Shown here piece after piece: positions 1 through 11,333 of a stretch of 64,000 nucleotides of DNA (the first letter of the stretch is position 1; the number at the start of each line of letters is the position of its first letter). Origin of the DNA: Bactericera cockerelli (Eukaryota; Arthropoda; Insecta; Hemiptera; Triozidae); contig CM044959.1 in assembly GCA_024516035.1 (NCBI GenBank), forward strand, positions 32,798,118 through 32,862,117. The letters run 5' to 3'. The translations under genes were made by a program, and so were the position numbers. Under the pieces are notes generated by a model, which had not been told where the DNA came from, did no database searches, and saw only the letters and a list, made by a program, of their open reading frames with translations.

Positions 1-136
1 CTCTAATTTCATTATTAGACCTGTGAGTGCCTCTATTCTACACTCTGGAGAGGCTCACAGGAACACATACGGACTGCTCAATTGTTCCAGAAGAAAACAT
101 GCAGGGGTCGGCAATAGGCCTGGCGTACACAATAAT
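1..136 (+). CDS. Possible 3' part of an exon cut by the window edge
   Basis: One frame is open from the left edge (starting at base 2) to a good splice-donor sequence (AAT then GTAAGT at 137). It reads through motifs such as HSGEAHRNTYGLLNCSRRKH with no stop, and the donor would fall between codons. A second frame is also open from about base 26 to the donor, so the reading frame is not settled. I do not recognise the peptide and see no linked exon downstream. It may equally be a chance open stretch. Confidence 0.3.
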
Positions 137-3100
137 GTAAGTCTCGCATGCATACTTTTCTTATGAAACAAAATTCTGGGAGACATTTGCCTATGCAACA
201 AATTGATGAACAACGTAACTCAAAAATTATTGAACCAAGACACTCGAATTCTGGAATTTAAATATTGGGTACATGCGTAATAATAATAAGTATAAAGTGA
301 TTTCTACTATCTGGGTATTAAAGAAGAGAGGGAAAATTCCCAACTTGGACGGAATTCAACTTAATGAGGTGCTTACCCTCATGAGGAAAGACAATCATTA
401 CAACTGAAGGACTTGTTGATGATGAACGTGAATTGTGAAACATCAAATAAAATAGACGTCATAAGTTGTATAAAATAAATGAGCATTGATGATGAAATGT
501 AAAGTCGATCCTAGGAACAAAAGAATTAAAGAGACCGATTTTTTGTCTCTTATATCCAGGTTTCTCTTAGAAAGATGTTATTTTCCCATATTCAACCTGT
601 TAAATTTGTATTTCCCTGATACAATTAATTTGTAAAGGTAAAAGACAGAGGTCAATTTTAGCTGGAATTTTTTCTCCTATATCCAGGTTTGACTGTATAT
701 CTTTAGAAAGTCAGTCCGAGCTTTAAGTCAGTCTAAAAATTAGGAACTCGAATCCCAGCAAGGTCAAGACTTAGGGAAATCGAACTCACTTTCGGTATAT
801 TAGAAAAATATTCATTGCATTGTACAACTAGCGTGATCTTCCAGTACGCTTGCAAACTTTTTAGAAAAGATACATAGGGGAATATTTCCAGGAATTAAAA
901 GGGTAATTCTTGAGGGAAGAATAAAAGCTTGATAAAAAAAGAGAGGGTGGAAGATTGTCAAGAAACATTAGTGTACAGCTCTCTGGTGGTGATTGTAGAA
1001 CTTCAAGCAAAAGCTCTTGCTAACGAAGAACTTTCAATAATTTGGAGATATCATTTCTCGAAGAAACAGTGACGTTAAGTAACGCCGTTTGTTCTAGAGA
1101 GACCACGAAAATATGACATTTTTATTTCAATACCACCCGTGGTAAGTATGAAAGAACCAGGTTTTACTGTTGATTCAGCCGCTGACTACATACTTTCCTG
1201 TAATCAAATGATGAGTTTAGAGCTGATATTTTTCCTATTTAAATGGAAATGGTGTGTAAAAGATTGCTAGAGTAGTTACTCCCAGAAACAGTGACTTAAG
1301 AAACGTCGTTTGTGTTGCAGAGGCCATAAAAATGGAATTGAAATTGCAATCTGATGACTTTAAACCATTAGATGACAATCTTAAAGTTACTTTTAAACTT
1401 CGATAGTCATAATATCAAAACTGACCAAGAGCTCTTGTTTGAAAACTCTTAAGATCTAGATTTCCAATTCCTTCCCGTGAAAAGTTCCTAATGTTTTTTC
1501 AAAGATTGCTGGAATTTCCTATTTTCAGATCAATTTGCACATCTTACGCTATTTGTAAATTCCATTAAAGAAAAAGTATTTTAACCCTTGAAGAACTCCT
1601 TCATTCTGAAACTGTCTGAATAACTTCATCGTGCAGAAAAGGGTAAACAACAAGGACCACCGCGGGGAAAAATAACACAAAGCTCAGAATGGGCACTTTT
1701 TAATGGAGTGAAGTTCAAACACAAAAGTAACTGACTGGCCTCATGGAAAATAATTCGTTATTTACAAAATAAATAATCAAAATCGTTAACACACAATTGA
1801 ATCTATTAGGTTTCGCATCGGAAGAGACTTCCGGCTGACAGTAGAGACGCGTGTTCCTACCATTTCCGGGAATCGAACACACGTGCCTATCAATGATGCA
1901 GCAGTATTCCCTCTCTCCACTCTCTCTCTCTCATGCTGAAATTGAACTTTTAGCCGGGGGGAAGAATACCACCATAAACGAAGGTAAATTTATGGTTAGG
2001 AAAGAGATTTGAGGGAGAAAGTATCTCTCTACGCTAACGTCTACCTTCTTCATTCTTCCCGTCTCTCCCAGCTAAATTGGAATTCTTAGCCAAAGGAAAA
2101 TATGTCCATTGTCATGAAACAATGAAAATTTATGTAGGAAGAGAAAGACTTCAATATTAAAGACAAAGCTTTTTCGCTCTCCGAGATAGAACAGGGTTTC
2201 TACTGCAATAAATTTGTGCGGGGAGTGGTAAAACTTGTTCAAACCAAATTGCATGGCCATTATCTTTCAAACCACTGCAACTCTTAGCAGACCTCACCAC
2301 CTCGCCATACAGTTACCAAGAACTCCGCTCCCCGCTTCGATTTGGGGGAAAAGCTTTGACCAGTCTAGCATAAGGTAGGCAATAGAAATCCAGTTTTCGT
2401 AACGAATCTGACAATTTCCTAAAAGAAGCACTTTTACATTACCGTATTTTTTTCGAGTGCAAACAGAGAAGTTATTGATTCAGAACAATTTTATTGAAGG
2501 TGTTTTATTGCTTACAGTCCAATAGCATTGCTTTTGTTTTTGTTTTGTTTTTTTTTTTTTTTTTTAAATCTTTGCAATGTTGCAAAATTTCCTAAATGGG
2601 AAACCCAACCATTTCATCCGACAAAAAATATGAGAATTCTGTGAGAAATAATATGAGAAAAGCGTGAAAAATAATGAGCGACAAGAAGGTATGAATATGA
2701 AGAGTCATTTTTCATCGGCAGAACACATGCCTGCCGCGATGGTGAAAGGAAAACTGTCTGGGAAGACGGAGGTTTTTGTGTTTGGGTGATAATGCTTGAT
2801 ATGCCCCTGGAGCGGGGTTTATAGCTCGGTACGGTATGATTAATGCTCCATGGAGGGTAGAACTTTATCTTGAGAAGGAAAAGTTTGAGCATAGCGTACA
2901 CCGTACAGTACTCATCATTTCTGTAATATAGGCTATCGACGTCTTTCTGATTTGATGCCAACTTCCGTGAAACAATCGACTGTGAACCAAGGTGGTGAGT
3001 TTAAATCCCCTGTTGACCAGTTTTTTTTTTATTTTTTTAAATAAAAAACATTTTAAAGACCTGTACATAGCAAAAAGGTCGGTGAACTGTATGATTTTAC

Positions 3101-3272
3101 CTCTTTATTGCATAAGAAATCGTTCAATCGATGGTTCCATTAGAAGTTAGCATGGTAAACTATATGACTTTTATTATATTGGTTGATATACTTTTGAAAA
3201 CAGGAAAAATCCCTCAGAAATGATAAGGTGTGTGAAATGAGACTAACAGTCATTAAAGCTAGAGATTTACCC
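137..3272. other. Anonymous AT-rich non-coding stretch
   Basis: No conserved protein or RNA gene is recognisable on either strand. The longest reading frames are short, biased and lack splice context. A 20-base-scale poly-T tract lies near 2549-2566, and a CT-rich stretch near 1915-1932. If the open segment at 1-136 is an exon, this could be its intron or 3' flank. Confidence 0.6.
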
Positions 3273-3660
3273 CCAAAGCAAACGAGACTGCACAGACGAT
3301 TTTGGTATCTTTTCCATCACAGGTTCAACCTCAGGCCTATCCTAGTGTGAACCCATGCTTAGTTCCCCGCAGGATTAACACAAAGAGTTTTTGTGATATT
3401 ATTTTTCTTCACACAATTTTCACTCCCTTAATCTATTTTCTTGACTTTATCTTTTCCCCCTTCCCCCTCAAATCTTTCGCCATTTTTTGCTCCTCCCTTT
3501 GTTCAGAAAACTTTTTCTCGCTCACGTCTCCTTTATTTGGGATGTCATTTTTGTTGCCATTGTTTCGTGCTTCCATTGTTGGCCTAGAGATGTTTCCAGT
3601 TCGGCTCTGAGATCTGGAGGTTCGAATTGAATAAGAGAAGTGAGAGAGGGGGGATGAAGG

Positions 3661-3698
<38 letters not shown>

Positions 3699-4913
3699 GA
3701 AGTGACCCCCTCCCTCGAGAGGGAAAAAAAGAAAGAAAGAATTATAAATAGGATCAAAATAGATTTTATAAATCTTTCGAATATTTATATTATTTTATAC
3801 TAGACTGCTGTTGTTTAGACTGATAACACAACCAGGTCATGGAAATGACAAATTATACACATTTTTTATGACACTACTGATGAGAAAAAAGTCTAACGTG
3901 CCTCAAAATGTATGGAGCAACACCAAACCTTTAAAAAGATAGTGCTTGTAAACTGAAATAATAATGGCTAAACGCAGTAAACGCCCTATCATTAAACGGA
4001 TTAAAAAAAAATATAAAAAAGATTATTAGATTCATCTGGACTTCGACATATTTTGACAATAATTAATCCATCTTTAATATTTCTTCTATACCTGACTGAA
4101 TATTCTGATAGTTACTCATTCAGAATAAAAGAAAAAGATCAACAAATAACTTATCTTCAAATCAAAACAAATAGCCTTCACCGTGCTGCATGCCAATATA
4201 AACATACGTACGCATGGCATACCGTACCATATAAACATTAACACGAACATATATGCTGACTTAATGGCTCAGAAGTAATAGGAGAATAAGACTACTTTGT
4301 GATGAAACAGTGGAAGGATATATTCAGGGGTGAGTCAAACATTGTGCTTGGATTTTCTCTTTTCTTTATCTATCGAAGAGATAATTATGGCGGAAAGGTC
4401 GAATTATTCCATAATATGTTTTTCTTTACAAATTGATTCCAATCATTCCGATTGATAGAATACTTTTTGTTAGTAAGTCGGGAGGATTTGAATATGATTC
4501 TGAAAAGTTGTAGGATAAACTAAGAGAGTAAAATAGCGACATACTTCCAAATCCCATTTAAATAGATTTAAAGGAAATAGTGGATGTGACTGTATTTCAA
4601 ACAAAAATATGATGCTGAAGGTTGGGGTGCTAGATCTTTTGTGTTTATAAGAAAATAAATGTTGCTCGTAAATGAAACCATTTGGGAAGGAAATTTTCGA
4701 CAACAATTCTGATGCTAGTTCTAAAGCAATTTACAACCATTTCCGAGCTCGTCTTGAAAACATTCCGAATTCCGAAGATACATTATCATCATACAAAAGT
4801 CATATTTAATTTCGTTTCAACTAATTAGATATAACCAATAACCATAGTACATTAAATGCAAGAAGTATTGTTAAAGCTCTCTGAAATATACATTAAAGGA
4901 AAGAAAAAAGAAA
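3273..4913. repeat. Left copy of a ~1.7 kb duplicated segment
   Basis: This segment runs parallel to 5014-6740, from the shared start CCAAAGCAAACGAGACTG to the shared end near GAAAAAAGAAA. The copies differ by scattered substitutions and small indels, plus one ~70-base insertion in the right copy near 5745-5830. The left copy stops exactly at the N gap. A (GA)n microsatellite sits at about 3657-3702. I infer that it is an allelic or overlapping contig end rather than a biological tandem duplication. Confidence 0.85.
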
Positions 4914-5013
4914 NNNNNNNNNNNNNNNNNNNNNNNNNNNNNNNNNNNNNNNNNNNNNNNNNNNNNNNNNNNNNNNNNNNNNNNNNNNNNNNNNNNNNNN
5001 NNNNNNNNNNNNN
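4914..5013. other. Assembly gap of exactly 100 N
   Basis: All 100 positions are N. A round 100-base gap is the usual placeholder for unknown size. The flanking sequences are copies of each other, so the true distance may be negative (overlapping contigs). Confidence 0.99.
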
Positions 5014-6740
5014 CCAAAGCAAACGAGACTGCCAGACGATTTTGGTATCTCTTTTCCATCACAACACAGGTTCAACCGCAGGCCTATCCTAGTGTGGAAC
5101 CCACGCTTAGTTCCCCGCAGGATTAACAACCAAGAGTTTTTGTGATATTAATTTTCTTTCACACAATTTTTCACTCCCTTAATCTATTTTCTTGACTTTA
5201 TCTTTTCCCCCTTCCCCCTCAAATCTTTCGCCATTTTTTGCTCCTCCCTTTGTTCAGAAAACTTTTTCTCGCTCACGTCTCCTTTATTTGGGATGTCATT
5301 TTTGTTGCCATTGTTTCGTGCTTCCATTGTTCGGCCTAGAGATGTTTCCAGTTCGGCTCTGAGCTCTGGAGGTTCAAATTGAAGAAGAGAGAGTGAGAGA
5401 GGGGGGGGGAGATGAAGGGAGAGGAAGAGAGAGAGAGAGATCGAGGAAGTGACCCCCTCCCTCGAGAGGGAAAAAATAAAGAAAGAGATTATAATATAGG
5501 AGGAAAATAGGATTTGATAAATCTTTGAATATTTACATACATAGGTTATACTATACTAGACAATAACTAGACTGCTGTTGTTTAGACCGAAAATACAACC
5601 AGGTCATGGAAATGACAAATTATACACATTTTTTATGACACTTCTGATGAGAAAAAAGTCTAATGTGCCCAAAATGTATGGAGCAACACCAAACCTTTGA
5701 AAACATAGCTGTGTAAACTGAAATAATAAAGGCTAAACGCCTTCATTAAACGGATCAATAATAAAAATATGAACCTTTTAGGGGTCAAAGACTTAAGGAA
5801 ACACAAAGGAACATTGAGCAAGAGAAAAAAATAAAAAAAAAGATTATTAGGATCATCTGGACTCCGGCATATTTTAGAAAATAAAAGATGGATTGTAAAG
5901 TAATTTTCTACTAAACCTGACTGAATATTCTGATAGTTACTCATTCAGAACAAAGAGAAAAAGATTAACAAATAACTTATCTTCAAATTAAAACAAATAG
6001 CCTTCACCGTGCTGCATGCCAATATAAACATACGTACGCATGGCATACCGTACCATATAAACATTAACACGAACATATGCTGACTTAATGGCTCAGAAGT
6101 AATAGGAGAATAAGACTACTTTGTGATGAAATAGTGGAAGGATATATTTGGGGGTGAGTCAAACATTGTGCTTGGATTTTCTCTTTTCTTTATCTATCGA
6201 AGGATATGGCGGAAAGGTCGAATTATTCCATAATATGTTTTTCTTTACAAAATTGATTCCAATCATTCCGCATTAATAGAATACTTTTTGTTAGTAAGTC
6301 GGGAGGATTTGAATATGATTCTGAATTAGTTGTAGGTATTTAAAAAAATAAGCAGCATATAACTAAGAGGTAAGTGACATACTCCCGAATTCCATTTAAA
6401 TAGATTTAAAGGAATTAGTGGATGTGACTGTATTTCAAACAAAAATATGATGCTGAAGGTTGGGTTGCTAGATCTTTTGTGCAAAAATAAATGTTGTTCG
6501 TAAATGAAACCATTTGGGAAAGAAATTTTCGACGACAATTCTGATGCTAGTTCTAAACGAAATATACAACCATTTCCGAGCTCGTCTTGAAAACATTCCC
6601 AATTCCGAAGATACATTATCATCATACAAAAGTCATATTTAATTTCGTTTCAACTATATTAGGTATAACCATAGTACATTAAACCCAAGAAGTATTGTTA
6701 AACCTCTCTGAAATATACGTTAAAGAAATGAAAAAAGAAA
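5014..6740. repeat. Right copy of the ~1.7 kb duplicated segment
   Basis: Collinear with 3273-4913. It starts at the first base after the gap and continues into unique sequence at about 6741, precisely where the left copy ends. It carries its own (GA)n tract at about 5396-5440. Reading frames here such as the one at 5660-5944 are low-complexity and have partners broken by indels in the other copy, so I do not call them genes. Confidence 0.85.
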
Positions 6741-6755
6741 GAGTCATCAACTTAC

Positions 6756-6827
6756 CAGTCTTGAACTTGAAGGAGTCTGATATTGAAGATGTCAACTGAT
6801 GATACGAAGACTTGCTCGTTGATAAAC
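6756..6827 (-). CDS. Candidate internal exon, minus strand
   Basis: On the minus strand a 72-base segment lies between an acceptor (TTTCTGTTCAAAG, exon starting at 6827) and a strong donor (GACTG then GTAAGT, exon ending at 6756). Two frames are open. One gives a Ser/Thr-rich peptide containing SSYHQLTSSISDSFKFKTG. No flanking exon was found, and the protein is not recognised. The I-like element begins only 18 bases upstream of this acceptor, so if the exon is real, the element sits in its intron. Confidence 0.3.
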
Positions 6828-6835
6828 CTTTGAAC

Positions 6836-6845
6836 AGAAAGTAAT
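6836..6845. repeat. Candidate 5' target-site duplication of the I-like element
   Basis: AGAAAGTAAT occurs here and again at 15138-15147, immediately after the A-rich tail of the element. Ten bases is a normal size for a non-LTR target-site duplication. The motif is A-rich, so a chance match is possible. Confidence 0.6.
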
Positions 6846-7101
6846 TCATTCCAAGTTTAGCTTTCGTTTCAGTTACAGTGCTTTTTTCCTCTCCCTAAAA
6901 ATCAATTTTTTGTGTGAATTTAGTGATTCATTTTCTGTGATTTTTTGCATAGTGACCTAATATGACCTCCTCAATAAATTCGCTATTTTCCTTTGATAAT
7001 AATTATTAACTTTTCTGTTTACATTTCGAGATTCTTTCTCTGGTTAAAATATTTATTTAAATACGAGTGTTTTTAGTTTGATTTCCTTTTAGTGTTTCAT
7101 C

Positions 7102-8497
7102 ATGATGTTCTCTAATGCATTAATGAAAAACCTTCCTGTTTCGTCTCGTATCAGTTACATTCCTCGACCAGGTTTTAATAAGAGTCCCACCCCCCAGGTC
7201 CACAACCTTTATTTGTCTAAAAAGTGTGGTTTTACTCTTCCGTTCGACCCCGATGTAACTATGGATGATTACCTGTGTGCTATAGGAGATATTGTGGGTG
7301 ATAAAAACATCATCTTTGCTGGTAAAAACAACGGTGTTGTTAAAATTCACCTCTCTAATGAGTATGAGGTCACTAAATTATTTGAGACTCACCCTCAAAT
7401 TGTTATTAATGGGAAAGCATTCATATTAAGAAGGCTTGTAGATCATGGTCATCGCATTTTCTTAATGAATGTAGACCCCGATATTCCTGATGCAATTCTG
7501 ATAGAAGAACTATCGAAACATGTAAAAGTGGTTTCACCTATGAGGTTCGTTAGCCTTGGTATCCGCAATGGTCGTTTTAGTCATATCATAGGCTACCGTC
7601 GCATGGTTTTTGTTGATGACGTAGAAAAAATTCCAAACTTTTTTAATGTTTTCTATGATGACAAGAACTATAAAATTTTCACCCTCATTGACAAAGTGAA
7701 ATGTTTCCGCTGCCACGCGGAGGGTCACCTGTCTCGTAACTGTCCACAGGCAAATGAGGAGCAAGCTCAACCCAAGACCCCCGCGCAGGATAGGCTGCTC
7801 GAAGCCCTGAGCAGTAATCCAAGTTCCTTTAAACCCAGTGAGGAACCTATTATCTTTACCCCTCCTCTTGCGAATACTTCTTCCTCTGTGGATGCTTTTA
7901 TGCCATCCTTTCCTTCACCCGCCCCTCCCCCCCAGCGTGAGGAGTTCCCATTGTTGACAGCTAAACCTGTCGATAATATCGTTACCCCCACTGAAATTTT
8001 AACTAATTCACCTATTATTTCTGGATCAGGTAATGAAGTAGAACATGATAATTTGGTACCAAATGAGTCCATGGACACTAGTGGTGGAGATGTCAAAATT
8101 AAAAAGCGAGCGTGTGATTCCTCACCCGATGCTTCCTGTGTCGATAAAAAGGTGTGCACAGATCAGAATACTGAACTCCCTCCGTCATCCCTTTATTAGC
8201 CAAATATGATGTGATCATGGACCCTACTGTGTTTTTCAGATTGATGGAAAGTTTGAAAAACAAAAATCCCATTAAGAAAGTTGAAGTCATATCTAATTCT
8301 TTCGATGAGAATCCCAATGAAGTGGCATCTCTTTTGAAAAGTTGAGTGCTGATGCGATTCTTGAATCCAAACTAAAAAATAAATTCAAAAATTTGGCTAA
8401 ATCTGTGAGAACAGGTATTATTAGTAAACAGCCCCTCGATGTTCCTCCCAATGATACCACTAGTTCTTCTTCCCAACCCATCACTCCTGTAATTTAA
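7102..8497 (+). pseudogene. ORF1 (gag-like nucleic-acid-binding protein) of the I-like element, frameshifted
   Basis: Residues 1-365 are open from the ATG at 7102 to a stop at 8199. A retroviral-type zinc knuckle, CFRCHAEGHLSRNC (C-x2-C-x4-H-x4-C), lies at residues 201-214, followed by a Pro/Ser-rich linker. This fits an ORF1 protein that coats the element RNA. The protein should not end at 8199: a second frame carries it on from about 8190 through NPIKKVEVISNSFDENPNE, stops at 8343, and a third frame continues from about 8340 to a stop at 8497. So two indels interrupt it. They may be decay or residual assembly errors, since the duplicate segment next door shows many small indels. A second ATG follows directly, so the start is MM. 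Confidence 0.8.
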
Positions 8498-8620
8498 ATG
8501 ACTCCTTTTTTTTCTCATCTCCTATGTCCATCCTTGTCCTGTATTATCCTTTAATGTTCCTTGTAAATAATCCACTCTTGATTTCAAACCTCTAATATTT
8601 ATCCTTTTAAATCTATTGAA

Positions 8621-9089
8621 CCTATGTAAAACATGTATTAAGAATCTATGTGTATTTCATTATACACTTTGTACAGTACCTTGTTTGTTTCTTTCTGCCA
8701 ATGCCCATATCTTGTGTGTTTGTCTAATTTGTATAATATCCAATATGATTGGAGAGTCATGAAAGCTCCTAAATGTTAATCTGCTCCATGCAGTTCTATT
8801 TCAGTTTCAGTCTCAGTTATCGTATATCAGATACAATCGGCGAGACTGGAAAACTCCTATGTAAAACATGTATTAAGAATCTATGTGTATTTCATTATAC
8901 ACTTTGTACAGTACCTCGTTTGTTTCTTTCTGCCAATGCCCATATCTTGTGTGTTTGTCTAATTTGTATAATATCCAATATGATTGGAGAGTCATGAAAG
9001 CTCCTAAATGTTAATCTGCTCCATGCAGTTCTATTTCAGTTTCAGTCTCAGTTATCGTATATCAGATACAATCGGCGAGACTGGAAAAC
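8621..9089 (+). repeat. Two tandem 235-bp units between the retrotransposon ORFs
   Basis: CCTATGTAAAACATGTATTA begins at 8621 and again at 8856, and the two units are almost identical (one visible C/T change in TACCT[T/C]GTTTG). The unit end, CGAGACTGGAAAACTC, with its following AAAAATTGTACTCTGCTC, recurs a third time at about 11013-11046, on the far side of the nested DNA element. The repeat array therefore predates the nested insertion. Its role, perhaps in translation of ORF2 or internal promotion, is unknown. Confidence 0.9.
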
Positions 9090-9111
9090 TCAAAAATTGT
9101 ACTCTGCTCTA

Positions 9112-10968
9112 CAGGGTGTCCCGTATACAGATGCAAATATTTTGAGGGTAGGTTCAGCCCACCGTGGACTATCATATGAGCGAAACTTGCAGTGGGGCAT
9201 TTTGCTTCGTTAAAGAGTTATGGCCAAATCCCTGTTTTTCCCACAGGTCTAGAGGTCACTTAGATCGATGCACGTTTTTTAAGAAATGGTAGCCAGTAAG
9301 TAATTTTTGACTTCATGTATGGATAGTCATGCATATTTCCGTTTAAATGCAGTTGGTTGCATGAAAAAATATTGAAAGACCAGAGAGATATTTAATCCTA
9401 AGTTCAATACTTTTCTAAAATTTGATTTTTCCTTGTTTTCCCTTTCGTGAATTTAGAGTACTTCTACACTAGCAATTCTGCGTATCACTAGGTAAAAAAA
9501 TACCCTTTGTTATTTTGTTTCAATAAATACAAAGTTCTTTCAGACGCGTGAAGGAACGAATGAGATACTCCTTATCAAACGGCACCAGAAGGAGAGAAAC
9601 ACATCTTTCAAATTTTGAATCTGGGCGCTATTGCATTTTGAAGACCACTCGATGCCTGAAGCAGTCTGTGTGACTATTTTTGTGCCAACTGCAAGTTATT
9701 TAAATGAAAATTTTCTAAGTACAATTAGTTCTATTAACCAACTATTTCAATCAAATCTAATAGTTCTGTTAAAATAACAAGGCGATCAATTTGTTCGGTG
9801 GAAGAGAAAGCCACAAGCTTTAAACCTCGCCCTTGGTTCGCTACATATTCTTTTGGGTTCTTTTCATTTCATGTCCTGTGTTGCAGAATGTATCATGTTT
9901 GTAGTTTATCAATAAACTTCAAACATGTATCACTGTATCACCACCCTTGATCAGTCTTTGTTTATATTTATTTCACAAATTGTTACCATGTTCATTGTAA
10001 AAAAAAATGTAAATAAAGCTTGGTCCAATTGTTTATAAAATAAAAATAAAGTAGTTTATCAATAAAGACTAATAATAATATTAGTAACCTGAAGGTTGGA
10101 TGTTCGAGTTTTACCCAAGGTTAATTTTCGGCACTATTTGTTATGTTTTTGATATCATGATTGTGATAAACACAAAAATGATATTTTTAATTTTACTTCT
10201 AAAAATAAAATCATAATTTTTGTTGGTAGCGCAGAGTCTTTCTCCATGTGTATTCTTTTTCCATAATTACACCACTGGTTGGTGCTTTCGTTGCAGCCTC
10301 TCTCATTTTTCCTCATGATAACCCTCTGATTCCGTACCCCATTCACATAAAAGTTCACACCGACCGACCACTGTGAATGATCAATTTCCCTCTGTTAAAC
10401 ATCCCAGAGCAGTGTATTTATACCTCAAATTACGCGCCAATTCTGTTAAAATTCAGCCAACTTTGAATTTTCCATCATGATTCAGAAGTGTTTTTTGAGC
10501 TTTGTGTGTATTGCGTTCCATGATCTTTAAAGTAATATAAATGAGCTTTCTTTTTTATAAAACTAAACATAATAGGGTATTTTTTAATATAGTGATACGC
10601 AGAATTGCAATTGTAGAAGTACTCTAAATTCACGAAAGGGAAAACAGGGAAAAATCAAATTTTAGAAAAGTATTGAACTTATGATTAAATATCTCTCTGG
10701 TCTTTCAATATTTTTTTATGCAACCAACTGCATTTCAAGGGAAATATGCATGACTATCCATACATTAAGTCAAAAATTACTTACTGGCTATCATTTCTTT
10801 AAAAACGTGCATCGATCCAAGTGACCTCTAGACCTGTGGGAAAAACAGGGATTTGGCCATAACTCTTTAACGAAGCAAAATGTCCCACTGCAAGTTTCGC
10901 TCATATGATAGTCCACGGTGGGCTGAACCTACCCTTAAAATATTTGCATCTGTATACGGGACACCCTG
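9112..10968. mobile_element. Non-autonomous DNA transposon (MITE-like) with ~400-bp terminal inverted repeats
   Basis: The ends read CAGGGTGTCCCGTATACAGA and its reverse complement. The match continues inwards for about 400 bases: left arm about 9112-9517, right arm about 10567-10968, with only scattered differences. TA flanks both ends (9110-9111 and 10969-10970), as expected of Tc1/mariner-type insertion. No transposase reading frame is present in the ~1.05-kb centre, so mobility would depend on an enzyme encoded elsewhere. It lies between the two ORFs of the I-like element and is therefore the younger insertion. Confidence 0.88.
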
Positions 10969-11333
10969 TATACGGAGATCGTCAGATTCTTGAGTGCATC
11001 AGATATGATCGGCGAGCCAGGAAAGCTCAAAAATTGTACTCTGCTCTTCACAAAGGTCTGGCTGGATCGGCTGAGACTTGACCAATGTATAAAATGCATT
11101 ATGTACTATTTATTATTTTTGAATATTTATTTATTGTATGTGTATACTCGTATTGTTGTGTATCTCTTAGTAGGTATGTTATCAAGAGTGTGTGTTTGTT
11201 TGTTTTTTTTTTTTTCTTTCTTTCTTTCCCCCTTTTTTTTCTTTGCAACTTTGGACACTGACACTCTTCAATAAGTCATTTCAATTTCATTTTATTGTTT
11301 ATCATTATTTATTCTTGTTACTTTTACCATAAT

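Noticed and set aside
1850..1905. tRNA-like B box (GTTCGATTCCC on the minus strand)
   Set aside because: No A box or SINE body could be recognised around it.
3302..3610. 102-codon frame in the duplicated segment
   Set aside because: Low-complexity Phe/Ser/Pro composition, and small indels break the same frame in the second copy.
4856..5129. Reading frames spanning the N gap
   Set aside because: Most of their codons are unknown bases.
7767..8159. 130-codon minus-strand frame
   Set aside because: Antisense shadow of the I-like ORF1.
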